Shown here: piece after piece, positions 8,803 to 17,784 of the stretch
How positions within the stretch are numbered: position 1 is the first letter of the stretch
Layout: every line of letters starts with the position of its first letter
Origin: Deltaproteobacteria bacterium
GTDB lineage: Bacteria > Myxococcota_A > UBA9042
Length of the DNA: 39,444 bases
Direction: 5' to 3'
NCBI GenBank assembly: GCA_020632665.1
Contig: JACKFC010000037.1
Span: 1-39,444 of the forward strand
The notes under the pieces: generated by a model
The model's input: the letters and a program-made list of their open reading frames with translations, nothing else
Database searches by the model: none
What the model was told of the DNA's origin: nothing
Position numbers and translations under genes: made by a program

Positions 8803-9331
8803 ACCGCTGAAGCAAGGCTGTATCGCATGGACGCTACTGGCGGGGTGCGTGTCGCTGCCGCCGAGTGGAGCTGCCGGAAACAAGGATGATAGCGACGAAG
8901 CACGCAGCATCGTCGCCGACGCATTCAGTTCGGATTCCGACGTGGACACTTTGACTGTGGCCGAGGCCGGCGGTGCGTTGGATGGCGCAGGAGACGTACT
9001 CGTCGACGGTGACGTGGCCGATACCACAGCGTCTGATGGCAATTCCATCGACGTCGCCGACGCAAATCCGTGTGCGGGCAAGCTTGGCCCATGCAATTGC
9101 GACCCGGGTATGAACGAGTGGTGCCCCTGCAATCCGGACGTGGACACCAAGTGCTGTCAAGCAGACCACCCTACAGCAACGTTCGTCTGCACCTCTTATG
9201 GCAAGAACGGCTACTATTGGGGTGAGGTTTCCGAGGATTGCGCGTGCTTCTACCCTCACCTGCCTGACGAGTGCAAAATCTACAACATCCAGGAGCACCC
9301 GGGCTACTGCGGCCTGCCGCCCAACCCATAG
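8789..9331 (+). CDS. Cysteine-rich lipoprotein downstream of the metalloprotease
   Basis: A 180-residue protein from ATG 8789, which has a GTGGAG ribosome-binding site and overlaps the protease stop by 14 nt, so coupled translation is likely. The N-terminus ends in LLAGC, a lipobox with Cys near residue 20. A long Asp/Ala-rich linker (about residues 35-95) leads to a compact C-terminal domain with about eleven cysteines (CNCDPGMNEWCPC, CACFYPHLPDEC). The layout of lipobox, acidic linker and Cys-rich domain is common among myxobacterial surface lipoproteins. Function is unknown. Its coupling to the protease suggests a substrate, inhibitor or surface partner, which is inference. Confidence 0.8.
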   Translation: MSWTRPLKQGCIAWTLLAGCVSLPPSGAAGNKDDSDEARSIVADAFSSDSDVDTLTVAEAGGALDGAGDVLVDGDVADTTASDGNSIDVADANPCAGKLGPCNCDPGMNEWCPCNPDVDTKCCQADHPTATFVCTSYGKNGYYWGEVSEDCACFYPHLPDECKIYNIQEHPGYCGLPPNP

Positions 9332-9351
9332 CTCTCCATGAGGCGCTGATC

Positions 9352-9834
9352 ATGCGAAACCAGTCTCGACGCCCACTTCTCACCTTCATCGCGTTCGTGA
9401 TCTCCGCCGCGCCTGCAGCCGCGACTCAACCTCCCGGTACGAATTCCCTGCCTCCGCCATTGGCGCAACTCACGACAACCCTCGCGCTATCCCCCACCCT
9501 CGTGTCGAAGCTCGCCAACACAAAGCCGTACAAGATGGCCGGGCTCCTTCCAGCATCCCGCCGACCGCAGGTGGCCTACTGCGCCACAGGCAGCGAGCCC
9601 GATTCCACGCCGAGCGGACCGACGCCGGCACAACTCCCGGCACAATCGCAGCCAAGGCCTCACTTCGCCCTCGGAAGCTGGCTCGCCGCGGTCGGCCACA
9701 GGCAGCCACGCCTCAAGGCAGCATTCCCACCGACGGATGCGGCAACGACGCCGGGAGCCAAGACACCAGAAGGGACCTCAGCGTCGAGCAAGCCGCAGCC
9801 AGTGCTACCAAAGGTCAAGGACTGGCAGCCATAG
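9352..9834 (+). CDS. Small secreted Pro/Ala-rich protein
   Basis: A 160-residue protein starting at ATG 9352 after a GAGGCG ribosome-binding site, 20 bp downstream of the Cys-rich lipoprotein gene. Residues 1-25 form a signal peptide (RRPLLTFIAFVISAAPAAA). The remainder is rich in Pro, Thr, Ser and Ala with no recognisable fold and looks partly disordered. It is the last gene of the three-gene low-GC module and is convergent with the POT transporter gene (10-bp gap between stops). No homologue is recognised. Confidence 0.62.
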   Translation: MRNQSRRPLLTFIAFVISAAPAAATQPPGTNSLPPPLAQLTTTLALSPTLVSKLANTKPYKMAGLLPASRRPQVAYCATGSEPDSTPSGPTPAQLPAQSQPRPHFALGSWLAAVGHRQPRLKAAFPPTDAATTPGAKTPEGTSASSKPQPVLPKVKDWQP

Positions 9835-9840
9835 CGCCCG

Positions 9841-10093
9841 GACCTCAAACGTTCAAATCATCCCAACGCCGCGCCATCCGAGCGAAGATCCACAGCCCGA
9901 TCGCCGACAACAAGCCGATCGCCGCGAAGACGAACCAGATCTTCCACGGCGCGTAGGTCTGCCACAGCAAATCCGTCACCGCCGCGCCGCTCTGCCCCAG
10001 CTCGGCCTTGAGCGCGTCATACGCCCCGGCACGGTCGACGCCCAGCGTCCCCGCCAGCGACGCCACCTCGCCGTCCCACGCCGGCTTTCCGGC
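9841..10093. repeat. 253-bp direct repeat, right copy
   Basis: This is the partner of 5090-5342 and lies inside the intact transporter gene (its last 82 codons, the stop and 4 bp beyond). The low-GC segment 5343-9840 fits exactly between the copies. Confidence 0.95.
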
Positions 10094-11329
10094 CTTCTGC
10101 AGAAAATCGGTGTGCTCGGCCAGGTAGCGCTGCGAGAGCACCGCCTTCTCGCCGTAGCTGCCGTAGAGCCAGCCGGCGAGCTTGCTGCCGACCGCGCCGC
10201 CGATGCCGACCGGGATGTTGACGTAGCCGAGGTAGAGGCCCTTCTTGCCCGGCGGCGCGATCAGGCCCAAGTACTCGTTCTTCTTCGGTCCGGTCAGCAT
10301 CTCGCCGAGCGAGAAGAGCAGCACGCCGAGCAAGAAGACCCAGCCGCTCTGGGTCAGGCCCGAGACCAGGATGCCGAAGATGGCGACGACCATGCCGCCG
10401 AGCATCGCCGTCAGCGTCTTGAAGCGGCCCGAGACCGCAGAGATCGGCACCACCAGCAGCACGATCAGCGCCGCGTTGAGGTTCAGCAGGTTCTCCTGCA
10501 ACACCTGCACGCCACGGTCGGTCTGCTGCGTCCAGCTCGCCGGCACGAATGACGCCACCGCGCCGCTGTCGGTCCAGTCGGTGACGAAGTTGGGGTGCAG
10601 GTCCCAGAGCTGGTACATCATCAGCCAGAAGCCCGAGAGCAAGAGCAAGAAGCTCACCAGCCGCGGCTCGAGCAGGTTGGCGAAGGTCGTCTTGAGCACC
10701 GCGCCGACCGAAGTGCCGCCCTGCCAGCCCGAATCGGGCTCCTTGTAGGTCAGCAACATCAAGTAGTTCAGGCTGACGATGCCGGCGCAGGCGTAGAAGA
10801 CCATCGGCCAGCTCATCTGCCGCAGGATGCCGGCGAGCGGTGGGCCGAGCGCGGCGCCGACGTTGACGAGCCAATAAAAGACGCCCCAGCCGCGGCTGGC
10901 GCTGCTGCGATCGAGCGTCTGCGCCAAGCTGCCCTGGATGCCGGGCTTGAACAGCGCGGTGCCGGTCGCGAGCAACATCGTGCCGATGAAGAAGCCCGTG
11001 AAGTCGCGCTGCGTCGCCATCATCCCGTAGCCGAGCACCTTGATGGTGATGGCGAAGGCGATGGTGCGCTTGTAGCCGTAGCGGTCGGCCAAGCCGCCGG
11101 TGAAGGTCGGCAGCACCGATTGGAAGACGAACCACCAGAAGTAGATCGTGCCCTTATCGGCCTGCGAGAAGTGCAGCCCGCCCGGCTCGTCGGCCTGCGC
11201 GATATAGACCGGCGCGACGACGCGGACGCCATAGTAGGCGAGCCGCTCCCACATCTCCATCGAACAGAGCAGCCAGAACACCCGGCCGAGGCCGCGTCGC
11301 TCGGGCGCCGCGGCGGTCCCGGTGGTCAT
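9845..11329 (-). CDS. POT/PTR2-family proton-dependent peptide transporter
   Basis: A 494-residue integral membrane protein. Residues 25-34 (EMWERLAYYG) match the ExxER signature of proton-coupled oligopeptide transporters, in which the Glu and Arg residues couple protons. FYWLVNVGAALGPPLAG around residues 150-165 corresponds to the second conserved POT motif, and LADRYGYKRTI is the MFS loop 2-3 motif. About twelve hydrophobic segments can be followed. The family imports di- and tripeptides; the actual substrate is unknown. The start lies 5 bp after the stop of the HEAT-repeat gene, so the two are probably one operon. Its last 253 bp are duplicated at 5090-5342. Confidence 0.9.
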   Translation of the reverse strand: MTTGTAAAPERRGLGRVFWLLCSMEMWERLAYYGVRVVAPVYIAQADEPGGLHFSQADKGTIYFWWFVFQSVLPTFTGGLADRYGYKRTIAFAITIKVLGYGMMATQRDFTGFFIGTMLLATGTALFKPGIQGSLAQTLDRSSASRGWGVFYWLVNVGAALGPPLAGILRQMSWPMVFYACAGIVSLNYLMLLTYKEPDSGWQGGTSVGAVLKTTFANLLEPRLVSFLLLLSGFWLMMYQLWDLHPNFVTDWTDSGAVASFVPASWTQQTDRGVQVLQENLLNLNAALIVLLVVPISAVSGRFKTLTAMLGGMVVAIFGILVSGLTQSGWVFLLGVLLFSLGEMLTGPKKNEYLGLIAPPGKKGLYLGYVNIPVGIGGAVGSKLAGWLYGSYGEKAVLSQRYLAEHTDFLQKAGKPAWDGEVASLAGTLGVDRAGAYDALKAELGQSGAAVTDLLWQTYAPWKIWFVFAAIGLLSAIGLWIFARMARRWDDLNV

Positions 11330-11334
11330 GATGT

Positions 11335-13629
11335 CTAGCCCTTCTTCAGCAGCGCCTTGGCCTTGGCGACCAGGGCGTCGGGCATATTCGGCGTGCCGAT
11401 GAAGTCGTTGAGGTAGCGCTTCTTCTTCGCCGCCCAGTTGCCGCCGGCGTCGATATTGCCGAGCGCGTCGAGCGCGGCCTCGCGCACGCCGTTGTCGGTG
11501 TCGCCGAAGAAGAGCGTCAGCACCTCCATGCCCTCGGGGAGCTTGGAGCCAGCGATGACGGCGATGGCCTTCTTCTTCACCTCGGGCGAGGGGTCGAAGG
11601 CGGCCTGGCGCAGCGCCTCGAAGTCTTCCTTCACCGTGCCTTCGCCGAGCGCCTCGATGCAGACCAGGCGCACGTTCGAGTCACGGAATTCCATGCCCTT
11701 GCGGAACTTCGGTCGCAGCTCGTCGGCGTTCTCGCCGGTGCGCAGGGCGAGCAGGGCACCGTAGACGGCGCGCTTGATCTCGGGGTCGGGGTAGTTCACC
11801 AGGCGCACGAGCTGGACGTAGGCCGAGGTCTCCTTGCGCAGGGCGATGCCGTCGATGGCGGCGACGCGGACCTTCTTCTCGCGGTCCTTCATCATCTCGA
11901 CCAGCATCGGGCCGGCCTCGGCGTATTTCGCGCTGGCGTGGCCGAGGGCGTAGCAGACCTGGACGCGGATCTCGACGTCGGGATCGTCCTTGAGCGCGGC
12001 GAGGTCGCGGGCGATGCCGTCGTCCTCGATGCGAGCGAGGGCATAGGCCGCCGAGCGCTTGATCGAGGCCTCGCTGTCCTTGAGCGCGTCCATCAGCAGG
12101 GCGACGACGTCGGGACGCGGCCGCGCACCCTTGGTGAACTCCGAGAGCGAGCGGATCGCCATCTGGCGGACGATCGTATTCTTGCTGGTGACCAGGCGCT
12201 TGACCTGGTCCAGCCGCAGCGTCTTCATGATCTCGACCGCCGCGGCCATCATGAACTCCTCGTCACGACGGCGCTTCTGCGCGGCGTCGGCGAGCGGGAC
12301 GATGGCGCGCTCGTCCTTCAGCATGGCCAGCGCCTGCGCCGCGCCCTCGCGGACCTGCGGGCTCTCGTGGTCGAGCGCCTTGATCAGCAGCGGCGTCGCG
12401 GCCTTGCTGCCGCGCTTGCCGTAGGTCTCGGCGGCGAAGATGGCGCCGGCCGGGCTGCCCTTGCCGATCAGCCACTCCAGGCTCTCGTCGCGGGCGGCGT
12501 CGCTGCCCTTCTCGACCAAGATCTTGGCGATGCGCTCGCGCATCTTGTCGCTGACGTCCGAGCTCAGCGCCTTGTGCAGCAGCTCCCACTGCTCGAGCTT
12601 GACCAGGCCGTCGAAGGCCGCGTCGCGCACGCCGGCGTCGGTGTGGGTCAGCGCCGAGACCAGCGCCGGCGCCGCGACCGCGACCTGCTTGCTCTGGCTC
12701 AGCTTCTGCACCGCCGCCATGGCCTCGGCGGCGCTGCCGGTGCGGATCTTCTCGGCCTGCAGCAGATCGTCGAAACGCGAGACGCCCGCCGCCGAGAGGG
12801 CCTTGACCGCACGCAGCTTGACGTCGGTGTCGGCGTCGCTCTCGACCAGCTTCTCCAGCGCCGCGATGACGCCCTTGCTGCCCTTGACGCCGGCCTGGAT
12901 CGCCGCGTCCATCGCCGCCGAGCGCACCTGCGCGTCCTTGTCCTCGATCGCCGGGACCAGATCGTCGGCCTTGAGCTTGTAGGTCGCGCGCACGCCGGCC
13001 CGGCCGACCGCCTCGATGACCAACATCTTCTGCCGCCGGCTCTTGCCGGAGAGCGCCGCGAGCACCGGGCCCTTCACCGAAGAATCGCCCTTCTGCAGCG
13101 CCTTTGCCGCCTCGGGCGCCGGCATCGGCTTGCCACCGACCGCGACGAAGGCCCGCGGCGGGACCTGGTCGACCCGCTCGAAGGAGAGCAGGTCGAAGAC
13201 CGTCAGCATCGGCACGTGCGCGCCGTAGGAGAGGTGGTCGAGCGTCACCTCGCCCTGCACGATCGGCGCCGCGCCGAGCTGCGAGACGCCGAGCGACGCC
13301 ATCGTCCAATAGACCTCGGCCAACACGCGGTCGGCGTCGGCGGTCTGGTCGATGACCAGCGTCGCCTTGGTCGCCGACTCGATCGTCAACGCGCTCTGCC
13401 CGTAGGCCTTGCCGCCGCGCGCCTTCAGCGCCTCGAAGGCCCGCTTGGCACGGGTGGCCATGCTCGAATCCGAGAGGCCCGGCTCCTCCATCGGCACCAC
13501 GACCTCGACCGTCACGCCGGCCATGTCCACCGGCTGCACGACGTAGAGCATCGCAGGGGCCGCGATCGCGGGCAGGGCGAGCAGCGTGACCAGGACGAAC
13601 GCGAGCAGGGCGCGAGTGGTGTGCTTCAT
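11335..13629 (-). CDS. Secreted HEAT-repeat protein
   Basis: A 764-residue protein. ATG 13629 has a GGAGG 7 nt upstream and begins a clear signal peptide (RALLAFVLVTLLALPAIAA). Residues 25-190 form an N-terminal domain of unknown type. From about 200 to the end the sequence is helical repeats with the HEAT/PBS-lyase pattern, for example DAGVRDAAFDGLVKLE, SPQVREGAAQALAML and DNGVREAALDALGNID. Such proteins are scaffolds; no catalytic motif is visible. It should be periplasmic. It is directly upstream of the POT transporter gene and divergent from the Pel cluster, with 253 bp between them. Confidence 0.87.
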   Translation of the reverse strand: MKHTTRALLAFVLVTLLALPAIAAPAMLYVVQPVDMAGVTVEVVVPMEEPGLSDSSMATRAKRAFEALKARGGKAYGQSALTIESATKATLVIDQTADADRVLAEVYWTMASLGVSQLGAAPIVQGEVTLDHLSYGAHVPMLTVFDLLSFERVDQVPPRAFVAVGGKPMPAPEAAKALQKGDSSVKGPVLAALSGKSRRQKMLVIEAVGRAGVRATYKLKADDLVPAIEDKDAQVRSAAMDAAIQAGVKGSKGVIAALEKLVESDADTDVKLRAVKALSAAGVSRFDDLLQAEKIRTGSAAEAMAAVQKLSQSKQVAVAAPALVSALTHTDAGVRDAAFDGLVKLEQWELLHKALSSDVSDKMRERIAKILVEKGSDAARDESLEWLIGKGSPAGAIFAAETYGKRGSKAATPLLIKALDHESPQVREGAAQALAMLKDERAIVPLADAAQKRRRDEEFMMAAAVEIMKTLRLDQVKRLVTSKNTIVRQMAIRSLSEFTKGARPRPDVVALLMDALKDSEASIKRSAAYALARIEDDGIARDLAALKDDPDVEIRVQVCYALGHASAKYAEAGPMLVEMMKDREKKVRVAAIDGIALRKETSAYVQLVRLVNYPDPEIKRAVYGALLALRTGENADELRPKFRKGMEFRDSNVRLVCIEALGEGTVKEDFEALRQAAFDPSPEVKKKAIAVIAGSKLPEGMEVLTLFFGDTDNGVREAALDALGNIDAGGNWAAKKKRYLNDFIGTPNMPDALVAKAKALLKKG

Positions 13630-13882
13630 CGTCGAACCTCCGGGAATTCTCCGCATCGCGCGGCGCGCGAAGAGCCGCGCGTCATGACACAATTCCAGGC
13701 ACCGATCAAGGCAATGCGGGGTGTTCCGCAGCCTCTATGACGCAACGCGCCGTCGCTCGCGACGATTCGCCCAGGGCCCCGATCGGACGCCTCCCACCGC
13801 CTGCATTCGCGTTTGCTTGCCCGGTCGCGGCCGCGCCACCATGATCGGCACCGCGCCGCGCCGTTGCGGCAGAAGGTCCGTG

Positions 13883-14806
13883 ATGCCGAATCGTTCGAAC
13901 ACAGCCCCGCTCCCGCGTCGCAGAACGCGCGCCAACCCGCTGCGCGCGCTGCGCTTGCCCACGATCGCGCTCTTCCCGTTGGCGCTGCTGCTCGGCGTGT
14001 TCGGCTGCGGCCCGAAGAAGGCGACCGCGCCGCGCTGGGTCGTCTACTACGGCCAAAACGCCGCCCCCGAGGAGCTGACCGGCTACGACGTGGTCGTGGT
14101 CGACCCGAACTACAAGGGCGAGATCGCGCCGCTGCGCAAGGCCGGCGCCAAGGTCCTCGCCTATATCAGCCTCGGCGAGCTCAACGCCTCGCGCGCGACC
14201 TTCGCCCGGGCCCAGCGCGAGGGGCTGCTGCTGGAAGAGAACCCGAATTGGCCCGGCGCGTGGCTGGTCGACGTGCGCTTGCCCGGCTGGCGCAAGCTGG
14301 TGGTCGAAGAGCGCGCCAAGGAGCTGCTCGCCCGCGGCTACGACGGCCTCTTCCTCGACACGCTCGAGTCGGCGCTGCACCTGCAGACCCGTGACGCCAC
14401 ACGCTACGCCGGGATGCAGCAGGCGGCGATCGACCTGGTCCGCGCGCTGCACGATCGCCACCCCGGCGCGATCTTGTTGCTCAACGGCGCGCTCGAGGTC
14501 GCAGGGGCGCTCGCCGGGGCGGTGGACCGGGTCGCGGTCGAGTCGAGCCTGACGACCTGGGATTTCGCCAAGAAGGCGGCGCGCTGGCGCACCGCGGACG
14601 AGCGAGCCTGGGCGATGGCGCGGGCGGCCAAGGCCCGGGCGGCCAATCCGAAGCTGACGATCTACACCCTCGACTATTGGGATCCCGAGGACCGCGCCGG
14701 CCTGCTGCGGATCTATCGCGAGCAGCGCAAGGCCGGTTTTGTCCCCTACGCCGCGACGATCGCGCTGGACCGCGTCGTCGCCGAGCCCCCGGCGGAGACG
14801 CCTTGA
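13883..14806 (+). CDS. GH114 glycoside hydrolase lipoprotein, PelA N-terminal-like
   Basis: A 307-residue lipoprotein; ATG 13883 follows AAGG by 7 nt. A basic N-region and hydrophobic segment end at VFGC (Cys42). The mature part has the GH114 (endo-alpha-1,4-polygalactosaminidase) pattern: WVVYYGQ near 50, YISLGELN, LFLDTLES at 156-163 and VAVESS around 217-222, whose Glu220 aligns in my reading with the catalytic Glu of the PelA hydrolase. In Pseudomonas PelA this domain is fused to a deacetylase; here it stands alone, and a PelA-type deacetylase lies at 35134-38202. The stop overlaps the next start by 4 nt (TTGA). The likely role is trimming partially deacetylated GalNAc-rich Pel polymer in the periplasm or at the outer membrane. 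Confidence 0.82.
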   Translation: MPNRSNTAPLPRRRTRANPLRALRLPTIALFPLALLLGVFGCGPKKATAPRWVVYYGQNAAPEELTGYDVVVVDPNYKGEIAPLRKAGAKVLAYISLGELNASRATFARAQREGLLLEENPNWPGAWLVDVRLPGWRKLVVEERAKELLARGYDGLFLDTLESALHLQTRDATRYAGMQQAAIDLVRALHDRHPGAILLLNGALEVAGALAGAVDRVAVESSLTTWDFAKKAARWRTADERAWAMARAAKARAANPKLTIYTLDYWDPEDRAGLLRIYREQRKAGFVPYAATIALDRVVAEPPAETP

Positions 14807-17784
14807 GCACCAGCGCCGAGGCAGCCCAGACAGCCCTGCGCACGACCGGACTCGCCGTCGTGCTCGCGGTCGTCGCCGCGCTCTCGCTGTGCACCGTCTT
14901 CGTCCCCGGCCCGGTCGAGCTCGGTGCCCACCTGCTCAACGATCGCGAGGTCGGCCGCGCCCAGGTCTACCTGCAGACGGCCTTGGAACGTCACGGCCCG
15001 CTGCGCGAGATCGTGCTGCCGCTGGCCAAGATCGAGCTCGACCACGGCCGCTACGCCGAAGTCCTGCGCCTGCTCGGCGACGACGACGGCGGCGGCGGCA
15101 CCGCGGCCGAGCCCCTGGCCGTCCAGCTGCGCCGCGCCGCGCTGCGCGAATCCGGCCGCCTCGACGCCTACGTCGCCGCGCTGGAACGAGATCGCCGCGA
15201 GGCCGCCGTGCCCGATCCGACGCTGCTCCGCCGGCTGGCCGATACCTACGCCACGCTCGGGATGCACGAGCTCCGCGTCGGGGTCCTCGCCGACCTCGCC
15301 GCGCTGCGCCCGGACGACGTCCCGCTGCTGCGCGAACGGGCGCACCTGCTCGCCGATATCGGCCGCGCCGACGAGGCGCTCGGCCTGCTCGACGGGCTCT
15401 GGCAGCGCGAGCCGACCGCCTTCTCCGACGCCGACGCCGGCCGCTACGTCGCGCTGCTGATCCAACTCGACCCGACCGACCGCGCCCGCCGCTGGATCGA
15501 GGCCCACGGCGGCGCCTTCCCTGGCGCCGGCACCGTCGCCAGCTTCGGCGAGCTCTTCCTCGCCTTCGGTCGCGCCGCCGAGGCCCGCGGCTTGCTCGAA
15601 CCCGTCGTCCGCAGCGGCGAGGCCGACGCACCGACCACGCTGGCCTGGGCCCGCGCCATGGTCGCGCTGGCGGAGGTCGAGCAGGCCGGGCTGATCTTGG
15701 CCGAGGTCGCGCCGAAGGGCGGCGCCGCGACCTTGTTGTGCCGCGTCGCGCTCGACGCCGGCGAGGACGCCGTGGCCCTCTCGGTCGCGGCGCGCGCCGG
15801 CTACCGCGACCTCGAGCCGGCCGTCGCGCTCTGGCTGCTCGAGCGCGCCCTGCTGGCCGAGCGCAAGGACGCGATCGCCGGGCTGCTCGCCCACCTGCCG
15901 GAGACGCTGCCCGCCGACCTCGCGGCCCGCGCCGCCCACCTCGCCCTGCGCGCCGGCGACAAGGAACGTGCCCGCGCCCGCGCCGAGCGCGCTGCACTCG
16001 ATCCAGCGCTGCCGCGGGCCGATCGCGTCGGCTTGGCCGGGTTGCTGCTCGACCTCGGCGACCGCGCCGCCGCCGCCCGCGAACTCGACAAGATCGCCCA
16101 CGACCGCGACGACGCCTTCGCGCTGGCCTTGCTCTGGTGGCGTGCCGGTAGCCCGCGCGCCGGCCTCCGCGCGCTCGCCAACGCCCCCGCCGGCGCCGAG
16201 CGGGAGGCCGGTCGCACGCTGCTGATCGCGGCTTCGGGGCAGCCGGACCAGGCGCTGCAGCGCGCCGAACGCGGCCTCTTCGCCCCGACCGCGCGCAAGG
16301 ACGCGCTGCACGCCCTCGCCGCGATCGCCAACGAGCACGCCGGCGGGCACCCCGCGCTGCTCGCCTTCGCCTACCGTGGGCTGCTCGGGCTGGCCCCGGG
16401 CGATCGCAAGGTCCGCCTCGCGCTGGCCGAGACGCAAGCGGCCGGCGGCGAGCTCGACGCCGCGATGCAGACCCTCGCCGGCCTCTCGCAGCCCTTGCGC
16501 GGCCGCGAGCCCGACGTCCGCCGCGCGCTGCTGCTGCGCGCTTGGGAGCAGGCCGGCAAGCCCCGACGCGGCGCCCGCCGCGACGCGCTGGTCGAGGCGA
16601 CGACGGCGTGGCTCGGGGCGGTCGACGTCACCACATCGGAGGCGCGGAGTTGGGTCTTCGTCTTGCTCGAGGCGGGCGCCGACGTGCTGGCGCTGCCCTA
16701 CGTCAGCCGCCTCGCCGAGCGCAACGCGGCGTGGAAGGACGCGCTCTCGGCGCTGCTGGAGCGGCTCGGCGACAAGGACGGGCTGCGCCGGCATTGGCGT
16801 GAGATCGTTGCCGACCCCGAAGCGACCGTGGCCGCGCGCCTCGGCGCCGCCGAGCGCTTGCTCGCGCTGGGCGACAAGGACGGCGCCCTCGCCGCGCTGC
16901 GGGCGTTGGCCACCGACGCCGAGGCCGAGAGCCCCGCCGTGCGGCGCTTGTTGGCGCTCTGGGGCCCGCGGCCTGGACGCGAGGCGGTCGCATGGATCGC
17001 TGGGCGCGCCGAGGCGGCGACCGGGGCCGAGCGCCTCGGCTGGGCGCGCCACCTGCTCTGGGTCGGCGGCGCCCGACAGGTCCTGCACTTGCTGCGGCCG
17101 GCCTTGCTGACGCAGGGCGGCACGGTCGACCCGGCGACGCTGGAGATCGTGCTCGGCGCGCTGGCCGACCGCCGCGACCGCGCCACGATCCGCGCGCTTG
17201 CCGACGCCGCCGCCGCGATCGACGACGTCGGGGCGCTGCGGCAGATCGCCAGCCTCTGCGCCGCCATCGGCGAGCGCGACCGGGCCGTCGCGACCTGGCG
17301 CCGCGTGGTCGCGCTGGATCCAGCAGACGCCGCCGCCCTGCGCACCCTCGCCTACGCCGACGTCGGCGAACCCGCAGCGGCCAGCCGACACTGGGCCGCC
17401 TACTTCGCCCTGCCCGAGAGCGCCCGCCGCGGCGGCTCCTGGCGCGAGCGGGCCGCCTACGCCGAAGCCCTCGACGCCCAGCCCGGCCGCGCCGCCGAGG
17501 CCGCGGTGCAGCGCCGCGTCGCCCTCCGCCTGCTCGACGATCCCGCGGCCCGCGGCGAGCCCATGACCGACGCCGCCGTCCACGCCGCAGCGGGCCGATT
17601 GCTGCTCCGCCTCGGCCGGCGCAAGGAGGCCATCGCGCGGCTGCAGCCGGCGCTGGAGGCGACCCCCTGCGACGACGGCCTGCGCGCCGACCTGACCAGC
17701 GCGCTCATGGCCGAGGGCGCGCTCGACAAGGCCCGCAGCATCGTCGATCCGCCGGCTTCCTGCCGCGCCGGAGGCGGCCGATGA
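14803..17784 (+). CDS. pelB: Membrane-anchored TPR protein, PelB TPR-like
   Basis: A 993-residue protein. The start is TTG 14803, in a TTGA overlap with the hydrolase stop and with GGAG 5 nt upstream; longer open-frame extensions run inside the hydrolase gene. Residues 14-36 are one hydrophobic anchor, and most of the rest is Ala/Leu/Arg-rich helical hairpins of TPR type, for example REIVLPLAKIELDHGRYAEV and RDRAVATWRRVVALDPADA. In Pseudomonas, PelB is an inner-membrane anchor with many TPRs and a C-terminal porin barrel in one chain. Here the TPR part and the barrel (17781-19409) are separate genes with an ATGA overlap. The TPRs would recruit the hydrolase and deacetylase to the export channel. 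Assignment rests on architecture and context. Confidence 0.72.
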   Translation: MSTSAEAAQTALRTTGLAVVLAVVAALSLCTVFVPGPVELGAHLLNDREVGRAQVYLQTALERHGPLREIVLPLAKIELDHGRYAEVLRLLGDDDGGGGTAAEPLAVQLRRAALRESGRLDAYVAALERDRREAAVPDPTLLRRLADTYATLGMHELRVGVLADLAALRPDDVPLLRERAHLLADIGRADEALGLLDGLWQREPTAFSDADAGRYVALLIQLDPTDRARRWIEAHGGAFPGAGTVASFGELFLAFGRAAEARGLLEPVVRSGEADAPTTLAWARAMVALAEVEQAGLILAEVAPKGGAATLLCRVALDAGEDAVALSVAARAGYRDLEPAVALWLLERALLAERKDAIAGLLAHLPETLPADLAARAAHLALRAGDKERARARAERAALDPALPRADRVGLAGLLLDLGDRAAAARELDKIAHDRDDAFALALLWWRAGSPRAGLRALANAPAGAEREAGRTLLIAASGQPDQALQRAERGLFAPTARKDALHALAAIANEHAGGHPALLAFAYRGLLGLAPGDRKVRLALAETQAAGGELDAAMQTLAGLSQPLRGREPDVRRALLLRAWEQAGKPRRGARRDALVEATTAWLGAVDVTTSEARSWVFVLLEAGADVLALPYVSRLAERNAAWKDALSALLERLGDKDGLRRHWREIVADPEATVAARLGAAERLLALGDKDGALAALRALATDAEAESPAVRRLLALWGPRPGREAVAWIAGRAEAATGAERLGWARHLLWVGGARQVLHLLRPALLTQGGTVDPATLEIVLGALADRRDRATIRALADAAAAIDDVGALRQIASLCAAIGERDRAVATWRRVVALDPADAAALRTLAYADVGEPAAASRHWAAYFALPESARRGGSWRERAAYAEALDAQPGRAAEAAVQRRVALRLLDDPAARGEPMTDAAVHAAAGRLLLRLGRRKEAIARLQPALEATPCDDGLRADLTSALMAEGALDKARSIVDPPASCRAGGGR

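Noticed and set aside
5090..10093. The direct repeats as att sites of a site-specific integrative element
   Set aside because: They are 253 bp with scattered mismatches and there is no integrase or tRNA gene. Homologous recombination explains them better.
13681..13882. Possible c-di-GMP (GEMM) riboswitch before the hydrolase gene
   Set aside because: Only a short TGCGG/CCGCA hairpin at 13715-13730 is visible; the conserved core of GEMM aptamers is not present.
14739..17583. Other long frames on both strands over the TPR gene
   Set aside because: Codon-bias shadows. The chosen frame has a membrane anchor, helical repeats and 4-nt overlaps at both ends.
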